Positions 8,232 through 16,680 of a stretch of DNA of 39,314 bases are shown in pieces (the first letter of the stretch is position 1; every line of letters begins with the position of its first letter). Source of the DNA: Flavobacterium sp. UBA7665 (lineage in GTDB: Bacteria > Bacteroidota > Bacteroidia > Flavobacteriales > Flavobacteriaceae); NCBI GenBank assembly GCA_002483285.1, contig DLHP01000034.1, forward strand, positions 1-39,314, in the 5' to 3' direction. Under the pieces are notes generated by a model. That model was not told the DNA's origin. It did no database searches and saw nothing but the letters and a program-made list of their open reading frames with translations. The position numbers and the translations under genes are program-made.

Positions 8232-9758
8232 TTAGCGCTCGCTTTTTTCGGTTGCGATTTCCTCACGGAGTCTTTGACGGATATCGATTTTGGGTTGGCT
8301 GAACACGAAGATAGCCGTCCGGTATTCCCTTGCCAACGGATTGGCTATCGAATCTGCCAAGCGCGCTGTTCCAAAAAAAGGGCTGGTCGTTTCAATTTCT
8401 TCGGCGCTGTCCTCAAACTCCTTTACGCGTACAAGATTCTCGATTTTTGTATCCATCCTGAACCAGTTTAAGTAATCTGCGTTGAATGAAACCGCCCTTA
8501 AATCCTTGTTTTTACTGTAATAGTTGATGGCGCCGGCCTGCCCGTAATTGTCGCATAATATCAGCGTTTGATTGCGGTTGGGTAGTTGGTTACAAACGGC
8601 ATCCACTTTTTGGGCGAGCTCTTTCCAGCCCAGCATGTCGGCGAAATCTTGTGGCAGTTGATGGTCTTTTCCATCTTCCCATCGTAGCAGTCCGTACTCT
8701 TGATACTCTTGGGGATTCCTGACAATTTCTTTCGGATCCTTATTGGGAAAAGCGACGCGCGAAATGGGCAAGAAGAGCAAAACCGGAATGCCGAAAGCAA
8801 CAGGCAACAGGTATCTTTTCCATCCCGACGACAGTGCTCGGGTAAGGTAAACCGACCCAAACGCTATATAGATTGGATAAATCCCTATCGCATAATACGA
8901 TTTGGCCTTGAAGAACATGAAAATGGCAAGTGTAAAAAGAATCGACCAGGCGAAGATCCGAAAGCTTTTAAACGGTGGATATAGGATCAATCCAATCATC
9001 GCACTGATAAGGACAACGAAGGCGCCTATAAAAAACAAGAGTTGGTCTACCAAAAAATCCATCCGGTCTACATGCACCAACTGGGTTTCTTCTAGTAATT
9101 TAAGGTGATGAAAAACCGGAAAGCCATTCTGGTATTGCCACAGCAAATTGGGTAAGATGAGTAATGTGCCCAAGCCCACGGCAAAGTAAAAAGACCGACA
9201 GGCGAATACTTTTCGATGTTTGGTCAAAAGAATGGCGGGGAAAAGGCCCAAAAGTAAAAAGACGAAATTGTACTTATTGAGGAAACCCAAGGCAAAAATC
9301 ACCGCGCCCGCATACACCCATTTTTTGTCTTCCGATTGGATGTATCGGATAATGACATAATAAAACGCAGTCCAGCACAGTACGTCGAATGAGTTGGGTT
9401 GAAAAAGGATGTTCAAACGCAACAACGATGAAAACAACACGCAGGTCGCACCCAATGCAGAGGCCAGCCAATTGCCTCCCAATGCTCCAATGGCTTTCCA
9501 AACGACAACAATGGTTAGCACGCCAAACAAAGCGGGGAAAAACCGCACCCAAAAGAGGCCAGAACCGAGACACTTAATCAGGAATGCAATCCACGAAGTA
9601 AAAGGCGGGACAGACATGTATCCCCAAGCCAGGTGACTGCCTTGGTCGAGGTGCAGGTATTCATCGCGGTGCAAATCGTAAATAGGACTCACCAATGCAT
9701 ACTGCAGAATGAACTTTAAGACAATAATGCCCAACAAAAGCGCTGTTTTTTTTGTCAT
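8232..9758 (-). CDS. GT39-type (ArnT/PMT-like) membrane glycosyltransferase
   Basis: A 508-residue integral membrane protein with about ten to twelve hydrophobic segments in the first 370 residues and a soluble C-terminal domain. The first outer loop carries HRDE at residues 30-33 followed by GSHLAWGY and SVPP, the acidic active-site loop of the dolichyl-phosphate-mannose mannosyltransferase / ArnT superfamily. These enzymes use polyprenyl-phosphate sugars as donors and modify lipids or proteins on the outer face of the inner membrane. The start overlaps the stop of the upstream gene by 4 bases (ATGA), so the two are coupled. The substrate cannot be predicted. Confidence 0.88.
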   Translation of the reverse strand: MTKKTALLLGIIVLKFILQYALVSPIYDLHRDEYLHLDQGSHLAWGYMSVPPFTSWIAFLIKCLGSGLFWVRFFPALFGVLTIVVVWKAIGALGGNWLASALGATCVLFSSLLRLNILFQPNSFDVLCWTAFYYVIIRYIQSEDKKWVYAGAVIFALGFLNKYNFVFLLLGLFPAILLTKHRKVFACRSFYFAVGLGTLLILPNLLWQYQNGFPVFHHLKLLEETQLVHVDRMDFLVDQLLFFIGAFVVLISAMIGLILYPPFKSFRIFAWSILFTLAIFMFFKAKSYYAIGIYPIYIAFGSVYLTRALSSGWKRYLLPVAFGIPVLLFLPISRVAFPNKDPKEIVRNPQEYQEYGLLRWEDGKDHQLPQDFADMLGWKELAQKVDAVCNQLPNRNQTLILCDNYGQAGAINYYSKNKDLRAVSFNADYLNWFRMDTKIENLVRVKEFEDSAEEIETTSPFFGTARLADSIANPLAREYRTAIFVFSQPKIDIRQRLREEIATEKSER

Positions 9759-10915
9759 TGAAGCGGGGTTTTCAAACCCGACGGCCCGTTCAAAATAGCA
9801 TCGAGTTCCTTGTCGTAAAAAAACAAAAACATACTGCCCATCATGTCTTGGTTGATGGTGCTGGTGTTGTCCACCTCTTCAATCAGGTCGTATTGGTGGT
9901 TTTTGTACATCCAAACGCCGGCTTCGGACGAGAACACATCGATTTTAGAAAGTCCGATGCTGTTTTTATGGTTGAGGATGTTGCACCTAAAAATCACCTT
10001 GTTGTTGGTCTTGTCGAAAATCGTTAGCGCCGTAGCATAAGGATGCACATGGGTTGCCGCTGCATGCAGCCGCAAGCTGTCAGTAATCTGAAGTTGTGAA
10101 TCGATCGCGCTGCGGTAGGTATGTTTGCCCGGCGGAATCACCCAATGCCCAGACAATACGGCGCCGTCGGGCATGGCGTAACTGTGGTTTTTGGTTTCTA
10201 CGGGAATGCAGTAGTCTTTCCCAGGATCGGTGGGTTCCTTGAACGGATCGGCTTTATCATAAGGCAGCATCACGAATACGGTGCGGCACATGAGCGGTTT
10301 CATGGGCGACGCATTTTTGGTATAATCGATGGCTACCTCATGCTTGATCAGGTAATTGGCATTGGGATAATTGTGATTGAGGGATTCGGTGGTAACATAC
10401 AGCAAATCGTTTCCTTTCATGGGCACGCCATAACCTTTTGGGAATGCAAAATTTTCGAGTCCGTGTGACAGCGAGGTCATGCGCGGATATTGCGTCCCGA
10501 TGCGGTCTTCGAGATGAAAATTGCTGAAATATTTCACATCGTTGAAGTCAATATTGGTGTGGCACACAAAGTCGTTTGAGATGCGTTTTTTGGTTTTGGA
10601 ATCGAGCGCCTTGACATGGAATCCGGTGATCCAGAGCAACGTAGAATCTTGCGAAAGTTGTACGAAATTCGATGATTTGGGTCCTTCCATCGACTTGTAA
10701 ATGCCATCGATGTAAAACGCCGGCGAAATCATTTTGTACTGTTGTTTTTCATTGTCGACTACCCAATCATTGTCTACCAACCCCGTCTTGAGCAAAAACG
10801 TCGTCTTGATGATGGCCTTGTGCCGATTGGGCAATTGCGTGTACCAGATGCCACCGCCGATAATGGCCAGCAAAAGGAAAACCGCAGAAAATTTATATAT
10901 CTTTGATTTTGTCAT
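9755..10915 (-). CDS. Membrane-anchored PHM-like protein, possible copper site
   Basis: A 386-residue protein with one N-terminal membrane helix (residues 9-24) and a periplasmic domain. I do not recognise an annotated family with certainty. The His/Met pattern follows the two copper sites of peptidylglycine alpha-hydroxylating monooxygenase (PHM): C118-H119, H181 in a LNHNYPN context, H289-x-H291, and M359 or M362 in DMMGSMF. The spacings (119 to 181; 291 to 359/362) are close to those in rat PHM (108 to 172; 244 to 314). The first His of the PHM HH pair is Cys here. The frame is open 41 codons upstream, but that part lies inside the divergent gene and crosses the promoter at 10935-10942. 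It is translationally coupled to the GT39 gene. Confidence 0.6.
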   Translation of the reverse strand: MTKSKIYKFSAVFLLLAIIGGGIWYTQLPNRHKAIIKTTFLLKTGLVDNDWVVDNEKQQYKMISPAFYIDGIYKSMEGPKSSNFVQLSQDSTLLWITGFHVKALDSKTKKRISNDFVCHTNIDFNDVKYFSNFHLEDRIGTQYPRMTSLSHGLENFAFPKGYGVPMKGNDLLYVTTESLNHNYPNANYLIKHEVAIDYTKNASPMKPLMCRTVFVMLPYDKADPFKEPTDPGKDYCIPVETKNHSYAMPDGAVLSGHWVIPPGKHTYRSAIDSQLQITDSLRLHAAATHVHPYATALTIFDKTNNKVIFRCNILNHKNSIGLSKIDVFSSEAGVWMYKNHQYDLIEEVDNTSTINQDMMGSMFLFFYDKELDAILNGPSGLKTPLQ

Positions 10916-10934
10916 GATTGATCGTGATGAAGAC

Positions 10935-10942
10935 CAAAAATA
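10935..10942 (-). promoter_or_regulatory. -7 box (TATTTTTG) of the PHM-like/GT39 operon
   Basis: An exact TAnnTTTG match on minus in the 36-base gap between divergent genes, 19 bases before the ATG at 10915. It fixes the shorter start of that gene. Confidence 0.5.
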
Positions 10943-10951
10943 CAACTTTAA

Positions 10952-12073
10952 ATGATTGGAATACCGCGTTCGCGCCAACGGATTTTCGGGCTGGATTTGC
11001 TTCGGGTGTTGTCTATTGCGCTGGTGTTGTGTTCGCACACTTCTTGGATTTATCCGCCCAGTTCAAGCCTGTTTTCTAAAATGGTTGATATGTGCGGATT
11101 TTTCGGTGTTGAGTTATTTTTTGTAATGAGTGGTTTTTTGATTGGCGGTATCATTTTCAGGCAATTCATCCGCGACGACTACAGTTTTAAAACCACCTTG
11201 GTTTTCGTTTATCGCCGTCTGATGCGGATTTTACCCAACTATTACCTAATCATCCTGGTCAATATGGGCATCTGGGTTTGGCTGGGTTATTCGGTCGCCG
11301 ACAGCTGGAAATATTTCTTCTTCTTCCAGAATTTCGCTTCGCCCTTATTGCCATTTTTCCCCGAATCCTGGAGCTTGCCGATAAAAGAATACGGCTACGT
11401 TATCGCTGTGCTGTTGTTGTACGCCGCATCGGTAGTATTCAAAAAAGCATCGCACAAGATGATCTTCCTGTCGGTGATTCTGGGTATGATGGTGTTTTTC
11501 TTTTGCACAAAACTCTATTACAACTTTTACACCGCCAACACAACGATGTTGCAATGGGATGTGTCGCTGCGATCGGTGGTGATTTATAGGATCGATACGG
11601 TGCTGCTCGGCGTCCTTGCGGGCTATGTCGCTACCGAATACCCTGAATTCTGGAAACGGCAGAAGTTTGTTTTTGCCGCTGTCGGTTTAATGATACTGGG
11701 CTTGCTGTTGTTTTGCCTGGGTTATTTAAGGCTCAAGATTGCCGATTTCCCGTTGTTCTGGAATGTTTTATGTCTGCCCATGAATGCCTTGGGATTGGTG
11801 TGTTTACTGCCGCTGTTTTCTGATTGGAAGTCGGCTCCGGCCAAAGTCACCAAATCCATTGAAACCATCAGCGAACTGTCGTATTGCGTATACTTGTTGC
11901 ATTATAGTGTGGTACTTTTCCTGATGAAACACTTTATCGATTCATCGGGGTTATCGACGCCGCAGCTGCATCTTTATACTTTGGCGTACCTCACGATTAC
12001 GTTTGGCCTAAGTTACCTCATGTATAATTATTTTGAGAAACCGATGATGAAACTACGGGAAATAAAAGCTTAA
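10952..12073 (+). CDS. Acyltransferase family 3 (OafA/YrhL-like) membrane protein
   Basis: A 373-residue protein with about ten membrane segments. The family's R-x10-H motif is intact: Arg18 in LDLLR and His29 in LCSHTSW. The second active-site region reads W140-S-L-P-I-K-E146-Y-G-Y, which keeps one Glu of the usual WSLxxEEqfY. GVELFFVMSGFLI at about 52-64 is also typical. Family members move acyl groups across the inner membrane onto surface glycans, lipid A parts, peptidoglycan or antibiotics. It is followed 2 bases later by a paralogue and is divergent from the PHM-like/GT39 pair, which suggests work on one surface molecule. Confidence 0.9.
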   Translation: MIGIPRSRQRIFGLDLLRVLSIALVLCSHTSWIYPPSSSLFSKMVDMCGFFGVELFFVMSGFLIGGIIFRQFIRDDYSFKTTLVFVYRRLMRILPNYYLIILVNMGIWVWLGYSVADSWKYFFFFQNFASPLLPFFPESWSLPIKEYGYVIAVLLLYAASVVFKKASHKMIFLSVILGMMVFFFCTKLYYNFYTANTTMLQWDVSLRSVVIYRIDTVLLGVLAGYVATEYPEFWKRQKFVFAAVGLMILGLLLFCLGYLRLKIADFPLFWNVLCLPMNALGLVCLLPLFSDWKSAPAKVTKSIETISELSYCVYLLHYSVVLFLMKHFIDSSGLSTPQLHLYTLAYLTITFGLSYLMYNYFEKPMMKLREIKA

Positions 12074-12075
12074 CT

Positions 12076-13170
12076 ATGGAAAATCACCGCATTTTTGGAC
12101 TGGATTTATTGCGAGTCAAAGCCGTCGGACTCGTGCTTTTTGCGCAATGCTTGTGGATCTTTCCGCAATTGAATGCATTGATAGCACAAGCCGCTAGCGT
12201 GTTTCATTTTATTGGTATTGAAGTTTTGCTCGTGCTGAGTGGTTTTTTGCTGTACCTCAAGCTATATCCATTGTATGTGAATGGCCAACTGGATCGCGAT
12301 GGGCTGGTTCAGGTCATCCGTCGGAAACTATCGTTGACGCTGCCGTTGTATTATTTGGCGGTCCTGTTGTCGCTTTTGATGGCTTGGGTTTATTGGGGCC
12401 ATTTCCCCAGCGGTATTTGGCGGTATTTTGCCCTCGTCAATGGGCTGGTCGACGCTCCCGATGTATTGCTCCCCGAATCCTGGGCCATCATGGTGTTACT
12501 ATGGGGAAGCTTGCTTTTGCCCACATTCTTATGGGGTTTTGACCGTCTTTTAAAACCCAAAAACAAATCGTTGTTTTTTATCGGCACAACCATTTTGCTA
12601 TTGATGGGTTCTTTTTTTGCAAGAACTATTTACAGTCATACACAGCAGGTTTCCGATATCCGTGTTTGGGATGCCGCAATAAAATCAGTGGTGATTTATA
12701 GATTGGACTCTGTTTTTATCGGCGTTTTGGCGGGTTGGCTGCTCCAACGTTTTGCCGTTTTCTCACATTTCAAAAAGGTGTTTTTATTGCTGGGGTTTTT
12801 AGGCGTGCTGTTTCTTTTTGCGGGTGTAGGTTTTTTCCAGTTGCTTATAGAAAACCATCCGGTGTTTTGGAATGTCTTCTATTTGCCGCTCACCTCAATC
12901 ATTATCGCCTGTTTCCTCCCAATTTTATACGACTGGAGGTCGGTCAAACCAACGCTTGGAAAGCTGGTGAGTTTTGGAAGCAAGATCTCGTATGCGATTT
13001 ATTTGTTGCATTTTACCGTCATCCTCCAATTGCTTCAAATGCGATTCAACAGCTTTGAAACGACAACTGCGACTGCGGTGTTTGTAGGATTGTACGTGTT
13101 TGTAACCATTGTTGTTTCAACGCTGATTTGGTTTTTATTTCAGAAGCGTTTTCTGGCAAACCACAAGTGA
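12076..13170 (+). CDS. Acyltransferase-3 paralogue with lost active-site residues (likely pseudoenzyme)
   Basis: A 364-residue membrane protein clearly homologous to its neighbour along the full length: FGLDLLRV at the start, SVVIYRxDxVxxGVLAG in the middle, and the YLLHxxV end. The catalytic His of R-x10-H is replaced: Arg13 is present but position 24 is Gln (codon CAA at 12145-12147). The Glu position of the WSLxxEE region is also lost (W136-A-I-M-V-L-L142). The frame is intact and the membrane topology kept, so this looks like a selected inactive partner rather than a decaying copy. The 2-base spacing points to cotranscription and perhaps a heteromeric complex with the active copy. Confidence 0.85.
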   Translation: MENHRIFGLDLLRVKAVGLVLFAQCLWIFPQLNALIAQAASVFHFIGIEVLLVLSGFLLYLKLYPLYVNGQLDRDGLVQVIRRKLSLTLPLYYLAVLLSLLMAWVYWGHFPSGIWRYFALVNGLVDAPDVLLPESWAIMVLLWGSLLLPTFLWGFDRLLKPKNKSLFFIGTTILLLMGSFFARTIYSHTQQVSDIRVWDAAIKSVVIYRLDSVFIGVLAGWLLQRFAVFSHFKKVFLLLGFLGVLFLFAGVGFFQLLIENHPVFWNVFYLPLTSIIIACFLPILYDWRSVKPTLGKLVSFGSKISYAIYLLHFTVILQLLQMRFNSFETTTATAVFVGLYVFVTIVVSTLIWFLFQKRFLANHK

Positions 13171-13391
13171 AAAAGCCTAATTTAGAAAGGTTCTTGACTT
13201 ACCAATACACTTTCTGAAAACGAGCCATTTCGAATTTGACAATAAAACAACCTTAAATTAACAATAGTGCAAAATTTTAATTTAAAAGTTTTTTTTAATC
13301 AATAATTCGGAGGCATAATCCGTTTTCGGCAATAATAATCTTTTCAAACTGCTCTTTCATTAAAAATAGTGCATCATTAGGTCGAAATCCT

Positions 13392-13399
13392 TAAATTTG
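13392..13399 (+). promoter_or_regulatory. -7 box (TAAATTTG) of the aconitase gene
   Basis: An exact TAnnTTTG match 29 bases before the ATG, at the end of a 258-base AT-rich gap. The -33 element is not clear. Nothing else is evident in the gap. Confidence 0.45.
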
Positions 13400-13428
13400 C
13401 AACGCAAACAATTAACCGATACAATACT

Positions 13429-15693
13429 ATGGCATTTGATATTGACATGATTAAAAAAGTATACGGCAATATGACCAGCCGCGTCGACAAAGCGCGCGAA
13501 ATCGTTGGCCGTCCGCTTACCCTGACAGAGAAAATTTTATACAACCACTTGTGGGAAGGGATGCCTTCTAAAGCATTCACCAGAGGAAAAGATTACGTAG
13601 ATTTCGCACCAGACCGTGTAGCCTGCCAGGATGCCACTGCGCAAATGGCCCTATTGCAATTCATGCACGCGGGGAAAGCCCAGGTCGCAGTGCCTACCAC
13701 TGTGCACTGCGATCACCTGATCCAGGCAAAAGTGGATGCGAAAACCGATTTGGCACGCGCCAAACAACAATCCAATGAGGTGTTTGATTTCCTTTCTTCG
13801 ATTTCCAATAAATACGGAATCGGGTTCTGGAAACCGGGCGCAGGAATCATCCACCAGGTAGTCCTCGAGAATTACGCGTTCCCTGGCGGAATGATGATTG
13901 GCACCGATTCACACACCGTAAACGCCGGAGGGCTCGGAATGGTTGCCATCGGAGTAGGTGGTGCTGATGCCGTCGACGTGATGTCGGGCATGGCCTGGGA
14001 ACTTAAATTCCCAAAACTTATCGGGGTAAAACTCACCGGAAAGCTTTCGGGCTGGACCGCTCCAAAAGACGTTATCCTTAAAGTTGCCGGAATCCTTACC
14101 GTCAAAGGCGGAACCGGAGCCATCGTAGAATATTTCGGAGAAGGCGCGCTTGCCATGTCTTGTACCGGTAAAGGAACCATCTGTAATATGGGTGCCGAAA
14201 TCGGAGCAACGACCTCTACTTTCGGTTACGATGATTCGATGGACCGTTACCTGCGTTCTACCGACCGTGCCGATATTGCCGACGAAGCCAACAAAATCAG
14301 GGAATACCTTACCGGAGACCCAGAAGTGTATGCCAATCCTGAGCAGTATTTCGACCAAGTGATTGAAATCAACCTGTCGGAATTGGAGCCGCACCTCAAT
14401 GGGCCGTTCACACCAGACTTGGCCACGCCGATTTCAAAAATGAAAGAGGAAGCCATCAAAAACAACTGGCCATTGCAAATCCAGGTAGGACTCATCGGGT
14501 CTTGTACCAATTCCTCTTACGAAGACATTGCACGTTCGGCATCATTGGCCAAACAAGTGTCGGATAAAGGACTCAAAACCAAAGCACAATTTACCATCAC
14601 GCCGGGTTCAGAGCAAGTGCGTTACACCATTGAGCGCGACGGATTCATCGATATTTTCGACAAGATTGGAGCAACCGTTTTCGCCAACGCCTGCGGACCG
14701 TGTATCGGGATGTGGGATCGAGAAGGTGCCGAAAAGGAAGAGCGCAACACCATTGTACACTCATTCAATCGCAACTTTTCCAAACGTGCCGACGGTAACC
14801 CAAACACACTGGCTTTCGTAGGGTCACCAGAGCTCGTGACCGCTTTGGCCATTGCCGGAGATTTATCTTTCAACCCGTTGACCGATACCCTAATCAACGA
14901 AAACGGCGAAGAAGTAAGACTTGACGAACCAACCGGAGACGAATTGCCACCAAAAGGTTTTGCGGTAGAAGACGCCGGATTCCAGGCACCCGCTATCGAC
15001 GGATCCGCTGTTCAGGTGGTCGTTAGCCCAACTTCAGAAAGGTTGCAATTGCTTGCGCCGTTTGATGCTTGGGACGGACAAAATATCTGTGGCGCCAAGT
15101 TGCTTATCAAAGCTTTCGGAAAATGCACCACCGACCACATTTCAATGGCAGGACCTTGGTTGCGTTTCCGCGGACACCTCGACAACATCTCCAATAACAT
15201 GCTTATCGGAGCCATCAATGCATTCAACCAAACTGCCAATTCGGTGAAAAACCAACTCAGCGGCGCTTACGAGTCCGTACCGACTGTGGCACGTGCTTAT
15301 AAAGCGGCGGGCATTCCATCGATTGTTGTGGGCGACCACAATTACGGCGAAGGATCCTCTCGTGAACATGCTGCGATGGAGCCGCGTTTCCTTGGTGTGA
15401 AAGCGGTTTTGGTAAAATCGTTCGCGCGTATCCACGAGACGAATTTGAAAAAGCAGGGAATGCTCGCGCTCACTTTTGCCAATGAGACCGATTACGATAA
15501 AATTCAGGAAAACGACACGATCAATTTTGTTGACTTGGTAGATTTTGCGCCCGGCAAACCACTGAACCTCGAGTTCGTGCATGCCGACGGAACCAAAGAT
15601 TTCATTGTGGCCAACCATACTTACAACGAAGGCCAGATTGGCTGGTTTGTTGCAGGTTCGGCTTTGAATCTGATTGCTGCCGGAAAAGCGTAA
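13429..15693 (+). CDS. acn: Aconitate hydratase, mitochondrial-type
   Basis: Converts citrate to isocitrate in the TCA cycle using a [4Fe-4S] cluster. The 754-residue length and sequence match the mitochondrial aconitase type rather than the longer AcnA/IRP or AcnB types. Cluster ligands are visible: C359 in GSCTNSSYED and C422/C425 in NACGPCIGMW. Substrate-binding segments GTDSHTVNAGGLG (158-170) and, in the swivel domain, GDHNYGEGSSREHAA are intact. It stands alone between a -7 box and a strong bidirectional terminator. Confidence 0.97.
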   Translation: MAFDIDMIKKVYGNMTSRVDKAREIVGRPLTLTEKILYNHLWEGMPSKAFTRGKDYVDFAPDRVACQDATAQMALLQFMHAGKAQVAVPTTVHCDHLIQAKVDAKTDLARAKQQSNEVFDFLSSISNKYGIGFWKPGAGIIHQVVLENYAFPGGMMIGTDSHTVNAGGLGMVAIGVGGADAVDVMSGMAWELKFPKLIGVKLTGKLSGWTAPKDVILKVAGILTVKGGTGAIVEYFGEGALAMSCTGKGTICNMGAEIGATTSTFGYDDSMDRYLRSTDRADIADEANKIREYLTGDPEVYANPEQYFDQVIEINLSELEPHLNGPFTPDLATPISKMKEEAIKNNWPLQIQVGLIGSCTNSSYEDIARSASLAKQVSDKGLKTKAQFTITPGSEQVRYTIERDGFIDIFDKIGATVFANACGPCIGMWDREGAEKEERNTIVHSFNRNFSKRADGNPNTLAFVGSPELVTALAIAGDLSFNPLTDTLINENGEEVRLDEPTGDELPPKGFAVEDAGFQAPAIDGSAVQVVVSPTSERLQLLAPFDAWDGQNICGAKLLIKAFGKCTTDHISMAGPWLRFRGHLDNISNNMLIGAINAFNQTANSVKNQLSGAYESVPTVARAYKAAGIPSIVVGDHNYGEGSSREHAAMEPRFLGVKAVLVKSFARIHETNLKKQGMLALTFANETDYDKIQENDTINFVDLVDFAPGKPLNLEFVHADGTKDFIVANHTYNEGQIGWFVAGSALNLIAAGKA

Positions 15694-15714
15694 ATCCAAA
15701 ATGATTATAAAATT

Positions 15715-15744
15715 AAAAATCCCGGCTGGTTCCGGGATTTTTTT
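15715..15744. terminator. Bidirectional terminator between aconitase and metallophosphoesterase
   Basis: An 11-bp perfect stem (15715-15725 with 15732-15742), a six-base loop, with an A run on the left and a T run on the right, so it can serve both converging genes. Confidence 0.88.
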
Positions 15745-15776
15745 ATGGAGATATATGAAAATTATAGCCTATCCGA

Positions 15777-16517
15777 TTAGAAGTCGTCTGGGTATAAGGT
15801 AACCACTTCTGTTTCTATCGTGCTGCCATCGACATAAATCATCCGATAGCCAAAATACGAGGCATCTCCCTCGATTTCGACCGTGTTTTTTTTAATCTGG
15901 TAAGAAACCGCGGGTGTAACGAACTGTCGGATATTGTCTTGTACAGCCTCGTCTTCAGTATGATAATGACCACAGAAAATAGTAACTGGCTGTTGGTGTT
16001 TTAGCAACAGCTCTTTTATGGCCTGTCGATTTTCCAGCGGATACTTGTGATCTACCGCTGTAACCACCGGCAAAACCGGATGGTGAATGAACAAAATGAC
16101 GGGTTTCAAGGTTGTCTTAAGTTCGTGCGCTAGCCAATCCAATTGCGGGCTACTGATTTTATCTGTCGAAGAATCGAGGAAAAGCCATTTGAGGTCATCA
16201 TCTTCTACGGCGCTGTAAAAGCCGGCTGGGCTTTGGTCACTATCGCTGGAGAAAAACAAACGTACGTGCGCAGAAGTGTCGTGATTTCCCGGCGTCACGC
16301 GCAAATCGGGATAGTCTTTCAACGCTTCGAAAAATTCTGGATAAGCCGAAAACAACCCAATGTCTCCGCCAAAAATCACCTGGTCGGGATTGCGAAGTTT
16401 CAACTCGGTGAGGATTTCGTTCCAGTTCTTATGCGCGTCTGCGCCGTGTTTGCCTGGCCCGTGTTCGTGAAGATGGGTGTCGGTAAAATAAAAGATGGTT
16501 TTCTTGGTCTGGCTCAT
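15777..16517 (-). CDS. Calcineurin-type metallophosphoesterase
   Basis: A 246-residue cytoplasmic phosphoesterase of the Icc/CpdA-like class. All metal-binding blocks of the fold are present in order: FTDTHLHEH at residues 11-19, FGGDIG, TPGNHDTS, IHHPVLPV and FCGHYHTED. The first block has T-H rather than the common D-x-H-l-g, but the Asp and His are kept. Such enzymes hydrolyse cAMP, nucleotides or other phosphodiesters; the sequence does not say which. It is a single gene converging on aconitase. Confidence 0.9.
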   Translation of the reverse strand: MSQTKKTIFYFTDTHLHEHGPGKHGADAHKNWNEILTELKLRNPDQVIFGGDIGLFSAYPEFFEALKDYPDLRVTPGNHDTSAHVRLFFSSDSDQSPAGFYSAVEDDDLKWLFLDSSTDKISSPQLDWLAHELKTTLKPVILFIHHPVLPVVTAVDHKYPLENRQAIKELLLKHQQPVTIFCGHYHTEDEAVQDNIRQFVTPAVSYQIKKNTVEIEGDASYFGYRMIYVDGSTIETEVVTLYPDDF

Positions 16518-16587
16518 GGCGTGCGGTTTTGGTACTTAAAATTACGCAATTTTTAAATGGTTCCGGTTGCATTTTTTAAAGTTTGGA

Positions 16588-16616
16588 TTGCCGTTTTCAA
16601 CTTTTGTCTATCTTTA
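16588..16616 (+). promoter_or_regulatory. Possible promoter of the amino-acid permease gene
   Basis: TTG at 16588-16590, 18 bases, then TATCTTTA at 16609-16616, a near match to TAnnTTTG with the last base changed. The shared leader motif follows. Confidence 0.35.
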
Positions 16617-16632
16617 GCCAACCAACCAAACC

Positions 16633-16675
16633 CGAGGCGCAGCTGAACTGTATGGAGCGTAGCGGAATAAAACCA
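16633..16675 (+). repeat. Leader motif copy 2
   Basis: CGAGGCG, a six-base variable part, AACTGTATGG, then an AGCGGAATAAAACCA end. It matches the motif at 2895-2940 block by block and ends 5 bases before the permease ATG. Confidence 0.5.
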
Positions 16676-16680
16676 CAATT

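Noticed and set aside
10916..11038. An N-terminal extension of the PHM-like protein.
   Set aside because: It lies within the divergent acyltransferase gene, crosses an exact -7 box and would place 41 polar residues before the membrane anchor.
8232..13170. Horizontal transfer of the glycosyltransferase/acyltransferase locus.
   Set aside because: Codon use and base composition look like the neighbours by eye, and no integrase, insertion sequence or tRNA flanks it.
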